A stretch of DNA of 25,591 bases from CAZIQY01 sp964541605 (GTDB lineage: Bacteria; Desulfobacterota; Syntrophia; Syntrophales; UBA2185): contig CAZIQY010000035.1 in the NCBI GenBank assembly GCA_964541605.1, forward strand, positions 1-25,591, in the 5' to 3' direction. Shown here one piece after another: positions 8,371 to 16,201 of the stretch. Positions within the stretch are counted from its first letter, which is position 1. Each line of letters opens with the position of its first letter. The position numbers were made by a program, and so were the translations under genes. The notes under the pieces were generated by a model. The model was not told where the DNA came from and made no database searches. It saw nothing but the letters and a program-made list of their open reading frames with translations.

Positions 8371-9153
8371 ATGGAATATAAAAACCTCTTGTTTGAAATC
8401 GAAGAGGGTATCGCGACGATAACCTTCAACAGGCCGAAGGCCATGAACGCCATGAACTCGGAAACCATGGGAGAGCTTCTCCATGCCGTTACGAATTGTA
8501 AAAATGACGATGGCGTCAAGGGAATTATTCTGACCGGAGCGGGAGAAAAGGCCTTTGTCGCGGGTGCGGACATTGCGGAAATGCAGAACCTGAGACCAAA
8601 AGAGGCCCTGGCTTTCATGGAACTGGGCCATGAGACGCTGCGATTGCTTGAGACACTGCCCAAACCTTCCATCGCTGCCGTCAATGGTTTCGCTCTGGGC
8701 GGCGGTACAGAAATTACCATGGCCTGTGATATTCGATTCGCCTCGGAAACCGCCCGTTTCGGTCAGCCGGAGATTCTTATCGGGTTGATTCCGGGATGGG
8801 GGGGGACCCAAAGACTTCCTCGCCTTATCGGAATGGGACGGGCGAAAGAACTGGTGATGAGCGGTGAGCTGATCGATGCGAAAAGGGCTTATGAGATCGG
8901 CCTTGTCAACAGAATATTCCCGCCCGATCAGCTCTTAACGGAGGCGAAGAAATTTGCCAGAAAATTAGCGGGTATGCCCGGTTTTGCTGTCAAAATGGCC
9001 AAGCATGCTATCAATTTTGGATATGACCTGGCGATTGATAATGCCATCAGGATTGAAGTGGAGTGCTGTGCCCAGTGTTTCAGTACCGATGATCAGAAAG
9101 AAGGAATGAAGGCGTTTCTGGAAAAGAGAAAACCCGTTTTTACAGGCAGTTAA
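8371..9153 (+). CDS. crt: enoyl-CoA hydratase (crotonase)
   Basis: Hydrates crotonyl-CoA to 3-hydroxybutyryl-CoA. It has 260 residues from ATG 8371, which is preceded by AAGGGGGT at 7-nt spacing and gives the usual family length. A longer frame back to TTG 8329 has no supporting site. Crotonase oxyanion-hole segments are present: KAFVAGADIAEM (about residues 60-71) and NGFALGGGTEIT (105-116). The two catalytic glutamates are at about 114 (GGGTE) and 134 (FGQPEILIG), 20 apart as in the well-studied hydratases. LGLIPGWGG-type sequence (IGLIPGWGGTQRLPRLIG) follows. It starts 45 bp after hbd and supplies the middle step of the butyrate path. Confidence 0.95.
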   Translation: MEYKNLLFEIEEGIATITFNRPKAMNAMNSETMGELLHAVTNCKNDDGVKGIILTGAGEKAFVAGADIAEMQNLRPKEALAFMELGHETLRLLETLPKPSIAAVNGFALGGGTEITMACDIRFASETARFGQPEILIGLIPGWGGTQRLPRLIGMGRAKELVMSGELIDAKRAYEIGLVNRIFPPDQLLTEAKKFARKLAGMPGFAVKMAKHAINFGYDLAIDNAIRIEVECCAQCFSTDDQKEGMKAFLEKRKPVFTGS

Positions 9154-9230
9154 TTCTTGCATTGGACGGACTTGTTTTTTAAATTCCCATGCCCCGTGGC
9201 GAGACATCGGAAGCATGAGCAATAATCAAT

Positions 9231-9301
9231 TTGTCATTCCTGCGGAAGCCGGAATCCATGATTCAAAAAACCTGGATTCCGGATCAAGTCCGGAATGACA
9301 A
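9231..9301. repeat. palindromic dispersed repeat (MITE/REP-like) with TTGTCATTCC ends
   Basis: Terminal inverted repeats TTGTCATTCC (9231-9240) and GGAATGACAA (9292-9301) enclose an inner pair GGAATCCA (9251-9258) and TGGATTCC (9273-9280), so the whole 71 bp can fold into one long hairpin. Elements with this wording (GTCATTCC..GCCGGAATCC / CGGATCAAGTCCGGAATGAC) are familiar as scattered intergenic repeats in many proteobacteria; that recognition is from memory. It splits the operon between crotonase and the second acyl-CoA dehydrogenase. Confidence 0.7.
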
Positions 9302-9357
9302 TAAGGGCTTTATTTTTATACTAAGATGATGAGAATAATTTAAAGGGGGTCATTATT

Positions 9358-10506
9358 ATGAATTTTGGACTGACGGAAGATCAGCGCGACGTAAGGGATA
9401 TGATCAAAAAGTTTGCGGAGCAGGAAATTAAGCCCATAGCAGCGGAACTGGACAAGACCCACCGGCATCCCGAGGAGATATGCCGCAAACTGGGGGAAAT
9501 GGGAATCATGGGCGTTGCCGTACCTCAGGAATACGGCGGGGCGGGCATGGATTTCGTGACGTATGTTCTGTGCATGATTGAGATTTCCAAGGCCTGTGCA
9601 AGCTGCGGTGTGATCGTCTCGGTTAACAATTCCCTGTACGGGTATCCGATTTTAGCGTTTGGAACGGAAGAACAGAAAAAAAAGTACCTGACTCCTGTAG
9701 CCGGCGGCAAGGTCGAAGGGTGTTATGGATTGACGGAACCCAGCGCCGGTTCCGATGCCGCCTCATTGAAATGCCGGGCTGTACTAAAGGGGGACAAATA
9801 CATTGTCAACGGGACCAAGCTTTTTATCACGAACGGCAATGTCGCCCATTACTGTGTCCTTGCTGCCACAACCGATCCATCCTTAGGATATAAGGGAGTC
9901 ATCAATCTGATTGTCGATATGAAGAACACGCCGGGCTTTCACGTGGGCAAGGTTGAGGAAAAGATGGGGATTCTTGCTTCGGGGACGGCGGAGTTGGTCT
10001 TCGAGGATGCCGAGATTCCGGCGGAAAACCTTCTCGGAAAGCCGGGGCAGGGATTCCGGCAGATGCTTTCAGGGCTCGATGCCGGGAGAATCGGCATCGG
10101 TTCCCAGGCCTGCGGCATCGGTCGCGCAGCCCTTGAAGATGCCCTCGCGTATGCAAAAGAAAGAATGCAGTTCGGTAAACCGATTGCAACATTCCAGGCC
10201 ATTCAGTTTAAGCTCGCCGACATGGCAATTGAGCTTGACGCAGCGGAATTGATGCTCCTTCGAGCCGCCTGGATGGAAGACAATGGCCTTGATTTTGAAA
10301 AAGAATCGGCGATGGCAAAGTGTTACGCATCCGATGTTGCAATGAGGGCGGCCATTGAGGGCGTTCAAATATTCGGCGGCTACGGATATATTAAGGAGTA
10401 TCCTGCAGAACGGCACATGCGTGATGCGAAAATCTGCCAGATCTACGAAGGGACGAATGAAATCCAGAGAGTTGTCATTGCAAGAAAACTCCTGGGAATG
10501 AGATAG
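9358..10506 (+). CDS. acyl-CoA dehydrogenase (second), butyryl-CoA dehydrogenase-like
   Basis: A 382-residue flavoprotein of the normal short-chain length, beginning MNFGLTEDQRDVRDMIKKFAE after AAGGGGGTC. Key segments are YGLTEPSAGSDAASLK (FAD/substrate), NGTKLFITNG, KMGILASGTAELVFEDAEIP, DAGRIGIGSQACGIGRAALEDALAYA, FGGYGYIKEYPAERHMRDAKI and IYEGTNEIQRVVIARKLLG. The catalytic Glu is at about residue 364. This wording is closest to butyryl-CoA dehydrogenases. It is the final gene of the beta-oxidation run and converts butyryl-CoA to crotonyl-CoA with ETF as electron acceptor; etfAB genes are not in the window. Differing substrate preference from the first dehydrogenase (for example straight versus branched acyl-CoA) is possible but unproven. 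Confidence 0.94.
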   Translation: MNFGLTEDQRDVRDMIKKFAEQEIKPIAAELDKTHRHPEEICRKLGEMGIMGVAVPQEYGGAGMDFVTYVLCMIEISKACASCGVIVSVNNSLYGYPILAFGTEEQKKKYLTPVAGGKVEGCYGLTEPSAGSDAASLKCRAVLKGDKYIVNGTKLFITNGNVAHYCVLAATTDPSLGYKGVINLIVDMKNTPGFHVGKVEEKMGILASGTAELVFEDAEIPAENLLGKPGQGFRQMLSGLDAGRIGIGSQACGIGRAALEDALAYAKERMQFGKPIATFQAIQFKLADMAIELDAAELMLLRAAWMEDNGLDFEKESAMAKCYASDVAMRAAIEGVQIFGGYGYIKEYPAERHMRDAKICQIYEGTNEIQRVVIARKLLGMR

Positions 10507-10581
10507 GGCTGACGAGGTCCTTGCATTTTTTTACGACGAAGGTGGATCCGGCCGTTTTTTTGAAAATAGTTAACCGTCTGT

Positions 10582-10869
10582 TTATAGAGGGGAAAACTCG
10601 TATTCTTTACCCTGTACGTCGAATACCAGCCGGTTTTCTTCGTTCTCTTTGAGTTTACCCTCAATGATTCGGCGGCAACCGAAGTCATAAAAGTTGATCT
10701 GGTGGGTGGGAATGTCTTTTTCATCCAGATCTTTGAAATACTGATTTTTTTCTTCGGAGGACATTTCTCTGATAATCAGTTTCTGGCATCGCTCTCTTGA
10801 TTCCCAGTCTCCCTGACGGATGATGACCCGATAATTGCCGTGAAATTTAATGGGCATCTTGATATCCAT
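10582..10869 (-). CDS. hypothetical protein, 95 residues
   Basis: Minus-strand gene between the two plus-strand metabolic blocks. The start at 10869 (MDIKMPIKFHGNY) is chosen because GGGAGGA stands 6 nt upstream; an earlier in-frame ATG lacks this. The protein is soluble and highly charged (YRVIIRQGDWESRERC, REMSSEEKNQYFKDLDEKD) and contains two cysteines and no signal peptide. I do not recognise a family. Its opposite orientation suggests separate transcription, with the 10870-11080 gap serving as a divergent promoter region shared with the mutase genes. Confidence 0.7.
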   Translation of the reverse strand: MDIKMPIKFHGNYRVIIRQGDWESRERCQKLIIREMSSEEKNQYFKDLDEKDIPTHQINFYDFGCRRIIEGKLKENEENRLVFDVQGKEYEFSPL

Positions 10870-11080
10870 GTTCTTTCCTCCCATAGGGTTTGTGATCGAT
10901 GTCATACGGGTGTGTGGGTATTTAATGACTTAAGTTATCATAGAAACAGGTATCCTGTAAACGAAGATTTCTTTTCATTCTTCACAAAAGTCCGGTCCGG
11001 GAGCAAGAAAAATAAAAGGGGAATGAGAAGGTTGATGATGGAGATTTAACAGGGCTTTACGTAACATAAGGAGGGATCAT

Positions 11081-12763
11081 ATGTATTATGCAAAAGAGGT
11101 TCTGAGTCAATCCGGCGAATTAAGAAAAAAGTGGGAAGATGAAGTTCGCAGGGTCGTCAGTAAAGTTCCCGATCAGAAGGAACGATGGTCCACTGTTTCT
11201 GATCTTGAAATTAAGAGACTCTATACACCTGAGGATATTAAGGGCATGGATTTTGAGCGGGATATCGGTTACCCCGGGCAATTTCCATATTTGCGCGGGA
11301 ACCAGGCGACCGGGTATCGGGGGAGATACTGGACGTTCAGGATGTTTTCCGGAATGGGGAGTGCCGAAGACACCAACAAAAGGTGGCACATGCTATTAAG
11401 GGAAGGTCAGACGGGCCTCAGTACGGCTTTTGATTTTCCGACCCTGATGGGCTACGACACGGACTCTCCCAAGGCCCGGGGAGAATGCGGGAAGTGTGGT
11501 GTCGCTATCGATACACTTGAGGATTTTCTTATGCTGGTCGATGGGATTCCTCTGGACCAGGTAACCACATCGATGACCATCAATCCGCCTGCCTCCGTTC
11601 TCTGGGCGATGTACTGTGCTGCGGCGGAAATAAAGGGGATACCCCTCAACAAGATCGGCGGCACGATTCAGAATGATATGCTCAAGGAATTCATTGCCCA
11701 GAAGACGTTTATGTGTCCGCCGGAGCCATCAGTCAAAATTGTCAGCGACACGGTCGAGTTTGGCACAAAGTATGTTCCGAAGTGGAATACCATCAGCATC
11801 AGTGGTTACCATATCAGAGAAGCAGGATCCACGGCGGTTCAGGAACTAGCATTTACCCTTCGGGATGGGATGGAATATGTGGAGGACGCGATTAATCGAA
11901 AAGGACTCAATGTGGATGAATTCGCTCCCCGGTTTTCGTTCTTCTTCAACTCTCATATTGATTTTTTTGAGGAGATCTGTAAGATGCGCGCCGCGAGAAG
12001 GATTTGGGCGAAAGTAATGCGTGACCGCTATAAGGCAAGGGATCCGAGATCCTGGTGGATGCGTTTCCATACCCAGACGGCAGGGTGTTCCCTGACGGCG
12101 CAGCAGCCTTACAACAACGTGGTGAGAACGGCTATCGAGGCCCTTGCCGCTGTGCTCGGCGGGACCCAGTCTCTGCACACCAACTCTCTCGACGAGGTTT
12201 TATGCCTTCCTTCGGATCAGGCCGTGCAGATCGCCCTGCGCACCCAGCAGATCATCGCTGAAGAAACCGGTGCAGCCAGCACGATAGACCCCCTGGCGGG
12301 CTCGTATTTTGTAGAAGCCCTGACCAATGAAATGGAAGAAGCCGCCTGGGACTACATTCAGAAAATTGATGAAATGGGCGGCATGGTGGCTGCGATTGAA
12401 AAAGGTTACCCACAGCTGGAGATTGCCGATGCGGCATATAAATTCCAGAGGCAGATTGATGCCAACGAAAAGATCATGATCGGCATCAACAAGTATGTCT
12501 CCGGCGAAGATACGCCGATACCCCTTCTGGAAATTGATGACAGGGTAGAATTGGAGCAGATGGAACGGTTGAATGCCGTACGGAGGAAACGGGATAACAA
12601 GGCGGTCAAGAAGAGTCTTGAAGACATTAAGAATGCCTGCAAAAAGGGTGAGAACGTCATGCCTTACTGCATCGATGCGGTTAAAAATCTGGCCAGTGTC
12701 CAGGAGGTATGTGATATTTATCGCGAAGTCTACGGTGAATACCGTGATCCGGGACTCTATTGA
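11081..12763 (+). CDS. icmA: B12-dependent acyl-CoA mutase large subunit, isobutyryl-CoA mutase type
   Basis: 560-residue TIM-barrel catalytic subunit of the methylmalonyl-CoA mutase family, lacking the fused B12 domain, as in split IcmA/IcmB enzymes. Substrate-defining residues are readable. In WTFRMFSGMGSAEDTNKR the residue at the methylmalonyl-CoA mutase Tyr89 position is Phe89. In KEFIAQKTFMCPPEPS the Arg207 position is Gln207. In GLSTAFDFPTLMG, residue 116 is Ala, where 2-hydroxyisobutyryl-CoA mutase has Asp. Phe plus Gln is the established signature of isobutyryl-CoA mutase, which interconverts isobutyryl-CoA and n-butyryl-CoA. AAGGAGGGA precedes the ATG. The B12 subunit and MeaB follow. 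Automated annotation would probably say methylmalonyl-CoA mutase; the lost Arg argues against it. Pivalyl-CoA mutase activity cannot be excluded. Confidence 0.85.
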   Translation: MYYAKEVLSQSGELRKKWEDEVRRVVSKVPDQKERWSTVSDLEIKRLYTPEDIKGMDFERDIGYPGQFPYLRGNQATGYRGRYWTFRMFSGMGSAEDTNKRWHMLLREGQTGLSTAFDFPTLMGYDTDSPKARGECGKCGVAIDTLEDFLMLVDGIPLDQVTTSMTINPPASVLWAMYCAAAEIKGIPLNKIGGTIQNDMLKEFIAQKTFMCPPEPSVKIVSDTVEFGTKYVPKWNTISISGYHIREAGSTAVQELAFTLRDGMEYVEDAINRKGLNVDEFAPRFSFFFNSHIDFFEEICKMRAARRIWAKVMRDRYKARDPRSWWMRFHTQTAGCSLTAQQPYNNVVRTAIEALAAVLGGTQSLHTNSLDEVLCLPSDQAVQIALRTQQIIAEETGAASTIDPLAGSYFVEALTNEMEEAAWDYIQKIDEMGGMVAAIEKGYPQLEIADAAYKFQRQIDANEKIMIGINKYVSGEDTPIPLLEIDDRVELEQMERLNAVRRKRDNKAVKKSLEDIKNACKKGENVMPYCIDAVKNLASVQEVCDIYREVYGEYRDPGLY

Positions 12764-12791
12764 TAAAAGGGGTTGAAGGAGGGAGATCAAG

Positions 12792-13196
12792 ATGACGGAA
12801 AGAAAGATTCGTATCATGGTTGCCAAGCCAGGCCTTGACGGCCACGACCGGGGTGCAAGGGTATTAGCCAGGTGTTTTCGAGACGCGGGATTTGAGGTCA
12901 TTTATACGGGTTGTCACCAGACGCCGGCCCAGATTGCCGCTTCAGCAATGCAGGAAGATGTGGACGTGGTGGGCTTAAGCTGCCTTTCAGGCGCCCACCG
13001 GTATCTTTTTCCCCAGGTGGTTCAATTATTGCGGGAAAAAGGCGCAGATGATATTACCGTGATCGGCGGCGGCATTATTCCCGAACAGGATTTTCAGAAA
13101 CTCTATGATGCAGGAATCAAGGCAATCTTTACGCCAGGCTCAACCCTTGATTCGATCGTGGACTGGGTTAAAAAAAATATAAAACCGGTGGAATAA
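12792..13196 (+). CDS. icmB: B12-binding small subunit of acyl-CoA mutase
   Basis: 134-residue cobalamin-binding domain. The base-off/His-on signature D-x-H-x-x-G is DGHDRG at residues 16-21, with His18 as the lower axial ligand to cobalt. The S-x-L element is GLSCLSGAH, and the G-G element is VIGGGIIPEQDF. The N-terminus RIMVAKPGLDGHDRG is typical of both free small subunits and fused mutase C-termini. It lies 28 bp after the large subunit with AAGGAGGGAG before its ATG, and 4 bp before meaB. The length equals that of known free IcmB/HcmB subunits (about 136). Together with the large subunit it forms the holo-mutase. Confidence 0.92.
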   Translation: MTERKIRIMVAKPGLDGHDRGARVLARCFRDAGFEVIYTGCHQTPAQIAASAMQEDVDVVGLSCLSGAHRYLFPQVVQLLREKGADDITVIGGGIIPEQDFQKLYDAGIKAIFTPGSTLDSIVDWVKKNIKPVE

Positions 13197-13200
13197 AGGC

Positions 13201-14166
13201 ATGGAAATGGAAAAAAAGATCAAGGCAGGAGATGTTCGCGCGGCATCCCGTCTTATAAGAAATATCGAGGACAATGTTCCCGAAGCAAAAGCAACCATCA
13301 AACATATTTTCCATTATACGGGCAATGCCCAGGTTGTCGGCATTACCGGTTCTCCGGGCGCGGGGAAAAGCACGATTGTTGATGGTCTGATTGAAGCAAG
13401 TCGAAAAAGGGACAAGACCGTCGGTGTTCTCGCGGTGGATCCGACAAGCCCCTTCACGGGAGGGGCAACCCTCGGCGACAGGATTCGCATGCAACGCCAT
13501 GCCGAGGATCCCGGTGTCTTTATCAGGAGCCTTGCGACCCGCGGGTCACTCGGAGGGTTGTCAAAGGCTGTCGGTGACGCCATCCATGTCATGGACGCCA
13601 TGGGAAAAGACATTATTTTAGTGGAAACGGTAGGCACGGGTCAACAGGAGGTGGAAATTATCAACCATGCCCACACGGTGCTCGTGGTTCTCGTTCCCGG
13701 TATGGGGGATGAAATCCAGGCGCTTAAAGCCGGAATCATGGAGATCGCAGACATCTTCGTCGTTAACAAGGCAGATCGCGAGGGAGCGGGGAAACTCCAG
13801 CGGGAGTTGATGATCATGCTGGACATGTCGCCAATTCCTCCGGAAGGCTGGCGGCCACCTATCCTTACTATCGGGAATTCCTTCAAGCCGGAAGAATTTG
13901 AAAGAGACATAGAAAAATTATCCAATAACATTTATCAGCACTATGACCATCTCGTCAGCAGCAATCTTATCGGCGACCGGCTGCGCCGCAGAACCATGCA
14001 TGAGCTGAACGAGGCCCTCCGTTCCAGTATTCTTGAACCGGTGCTGAACATTCTTGTCAGCACCGGCGAACTGGATCGCATGGTCGAGAAATTATTGAAA
14101 AAAGAAACCGATCCCTGTTCTCTGTCTGAAGAGGTTGCCAGGAAATATTTGCAGGGATGTATTTAG
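13201..14166 (+). CDS. meaB: MeaB/ArgK-type G-protein chaperone of the mutase
   Basis: 321-residue P-loop GTPase that loads and protects adenosylcobalamin in acyl-CoA mutases. The P-loop GSPGAGKST is at residues 50-58. Further G-protein motifs are AVDPTSPFTGGATLGDRIRM, the switch-like IRSLATRGSLGGLS, ILVETVGTGQQEVE and the guanine-specificity motif NKAD (VVNKADREGAG). The C-terminal helical part contains RRRTMHELNEALRS, as in dimeric MeaB proteins. It starts 4 bp after the B12 subunit, and the three genes form one unit ending in an intrinsic terminator. The linkage is expected for both methylmalonyl- and isobutyryl-CoA mutases, so it does not decide the substrate. Confidence 0.95.
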   Translation: MEMEKKIKAGDVRAASRLIRNIEDNVPEAKATIKHIFHYTGNAQVVGITGSPGAGKSTIVDGLIEASRKRDKTVGVLAVDPTSPFTGGATLGDRIRMQRHAEDPGVFIRSLATRGSLGGLSKAVGDAIHVMDAMGKDIILVETVGTGQQEVEIINHAHTVLVVLVPGMGDEIQALKAGIMEIADIFVVNKADREGAGKLQRELMIMLDMSPIPPEGWRPPILTIGNSFKPEEFERDIEKLSNNIYQHYDHLVSSNLIGDRLRRRTMHELNEALRSSILEPVLNILVSTGELDRMVEKLLKKETDPCSLSEEVARKYLQGCI

Positions 14167-14194
14167 CGGCGTGATCATAAGCAAGCTCAAAGTG

Positions 14195-14229
14195 AAGCTT
14201 CCCTTCCTGCGGGCGGGGGGCTTTTTTTC
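14195..14229 (+). terminator. intrinsic terminator after meaB
   Basis: AGCTTCCC (14196-14203) can pair, with two G-T wobbles, with GGGGGGCT (14215-14222), directly followed by a run of seven T (14222-14228). It lies about 30 bp past the meaB stop and ends the mutase operon. Confidence 0.75.
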
Positions 14230-14269
14230 ATTTTATTGAGAAGACCTGAAAGCTGCTCAGAGACCGTTC

Positions 14270-16195
14270 ATGGAAGCAGACAGTTTTGAAGTATTGAAAG
14301 AGACGGTTCCCTTCAATCTTCTGGGTGATGACATCCTCCTGGAACTTGCCGGAAACATTGAGGTTAAAAGCTATGCCAAGGGCTCACATGTGCTGAAACA
14401 GGGCAAGCTGGGTCCACCGGTCCTTTTTATCATAGCCCGTGGCATGGCGGAGGTATTTCTGACGGATGACCGGAATCAGGAAACCAGCATCAGTTTTCGC
14501 CACGCCCATGATTTTTTTGGGATCACTTCGGTGCTTACTCACAAGCCATACCCTGCTTCCGTTCGGGCCGTGGAAGATTTGAGATGCCTGCTTTTACCCG
14601 GGGAAAAGCTGGAAGCGTTGATGATATCTAACCCGCCGTTTTCAGGTCATTTTACGTCGCTGCTTTCCGAGAGGATTCGTCTGCTCTACAAGGAAGTGAT
14701 CACCCAGCAGTCCTACGAGGCACGCACTGCTACGGAATCGCCTCTTTTGCGCAAAAGAGTCGGCGAAATCATGACCCGTTCACCGATAACCTGTCATTAC
14801 AGCGCGCCCGTGGCCGACGTGGCCCTTATCATGAAGAATCAACGGGTGAGCTCTGTCATTGTGGTTGATGATAAAGATTATCCTATCGGGCTTGTTGGTG
14901 AGAGCGATCTGGTGCACAAGGTTTTAACCCGCTCATCCTGGCAGACAAAAAACCTGACTGCCGGCATGGTGATGGAAGAGAAACTGATAAAACTCCAGGT
15001 GGGGGCCTTCTACAACCAGGCGCTGCTGGCCGTCATCAAATACCAGGTAAAACACATGGTGATCATGGATGAGGAAAAGCTGGTCGGCATCCTGACCCTG
15101 CGTGATCTGGTCAACACGAGAAGCACGGGAAGCCTCTGGGTCACCGACAAAATAGAGACAGCCAAGGACCTGGATCATCTGGCGCAGATCGGCCAGGAGG
15201 TGGATGATTTATTGAATGCCTTGGTGGCGGAGAGGGCGTCTGTTCCGGAACTCTTTGAAATAATAACAGAAATGCATGACAGGTTGACATGCAGAATTAT
15301 TGAATTGTGCGAGCAGGAGATGGTGCAGAAGGGACACGGTGCGCCTCCTGTGGAATACTGCTGGATCAATATGGGAAGCGCCGGACGCAAGGAACAGACC
15401 CTGAGAACGGATCAGGATAATGCGATTATCTATGCCGACGGAGGCCATGACCACGGAGACTATTTTCATGTCCTCGCTTCCAGGGTGGTTGAGGAACTGA
15501 TACGTGCCGGCTTTGCTCCCTGCAAAGGCGATGTCATGGCGTCGAATCCCAGGTGGTGCCATTCTCTGAGCGGGTGGAAAAATGTAATAGACCGCTGGGT
15601 CGGGCGTGATGAGCTCGACAGTGTGAGAATGCTCACCATCTTTCTCGATTTACGATGCGTATACGGATCGCGCACACTGTCCCGGGAACTCTGGAATTTC
15701 ATTTTTGAAGGTCTTCAGGAGCCCCTTGGATTGACGCACTATCTTACGGAAGACGAAATTTTCAAGCGCGTGCCCCTGAGTCTGCTGGGCGGTTTTGTAA
15801 CGGAAAAAAAAGGGCCCCATAAAAACGAGATAAACCTTAAATATGTATGCCGCCATATCATTAATTGTTTTCGTGTCTTTGCCGTAAAACACAAGATTAC
15901 GGAAACGTCAACCCTGGGAAGGATTGCCCGGATTGTGCAAAAAGAGATCCTGACCCGGGAAGACGGCGATGTCATGAAGGAAGCCTTTGAAACGCTCATG
16001 ATGCTGGAGATACGGGGAAACATCAGCAAGATCAAGCAGGGACTGGAGGCCGACAATTACGTCAATCCGTACCGGCTGAATAAAACGGAGCAGTTGCTGC
16101 TGAAAGGGGCTTTTGCCGCCATTTTGCATCTCCAGAAAATAACGGGCGAGCATTTCACCGACCATGCACGCAGGGCACTGGCCTCCGGGGTCTAA
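14270..16195 (+). CDS. cNMP-binding / CBS pair / DUF294 nucleotidyltransferase protein
   Basis: 641-residue soluble regulator-like protein with four parts. Residues about 1-130 form a cyclic-nucleotide-binding-like beta-roll (GSHVLKQGKLGPPVLFIIARGMAEVF). About 160-285 form two CBS domains (VGEIMTRSPITCHYSAPVADVALIMK and MVIMDEEKLVGILTLRDLVN). About 315-460 is a DUF294 putative nucleotidyltransferase with GSAGRKEQTLRTDQDNAII at 369-387, where Asp381 and Asp383 are the predicted metal ligands. A C-terminal DUF294-associated helical domain completes it. It has an adenosine-nucleotide sensing layout, but ligand and target are unknown. The exonuclease gene starts 6 bp after its stop, so the two are co-expressed. 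Such pairs are often found beside acetate symporters (from memory); here the symporter is 12 kb upstream. Confidence 0.9.
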   Translation: MEADSFEVLKETVPFNLLGDDILLELAGNIEVKSYAKGSHVLKQGKLGPPVLFIIARGMAEVFLTDDRNQETSISFRHAHDFFGITSVLTHKPYPASVRAVEDLRCLLLPGEKLEALMISNPPFSGHFTSLLSERIRLLYKEVITQQSYEARTATESPLLRKRVGEIMTRSPITCHYSAPVADVALIMKNQRVSSVIVVDDKDYPIGLVGESDLVHKVLTRSSWQTKNLTAGMVMEEKLIKLQVGAFYNQALLAVIKYQVKHMVIMDEEKLVGILTLRDLVNTRSTGSLWVTDKIETAKDLDHLAQIGQEVDDLLNALVAERASVPELFEIITEMHDRLTCRIIELCEQEMVQKGHGAPPVEYCWINMGSAGRKEQTLRTDQDNAIIYADGGHDHGDYFHVLASRVVEELIRAGFAPCKGDVMASNPRWCHSLSGWKNVIDRWVGRDELDSVRMLTIFLDLRCVYGSRTLSRELWNFIFEGLQEPLGLTHYLTEDEIFKRVPLSLLGGFVTEKKGPHKNEINLKYVCRHIINCFRVFAVKHKITETSTLGRIARIVQKEILTREDGDVMKEAFETLMMLEIRGNISKIKQGLEADNYVNPYRLNKTEQLLLKGAFAAILHLQKITGEHFTDHARRALASGV

Positions 16196-16201
16196 AAACT
16201 T

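Noticed and set aside
10870..11080. Cobalamin riboswitch upstream of the B12-dependent mutase
   Set aside because: I looked for the B12-box wording and saw none; only a short ACTTAAGT palindrome and a ribosome binding site are present.
11081..12763. Annotation as methylmalonyl-CoA mutase for a propionate pathway
   Set aside because: The carboxylate-binding Tyr and Arg are Phe89 and Gln207, and no epimerase, carboxyltransferase or methylmalonyl-specific gene is nearby.
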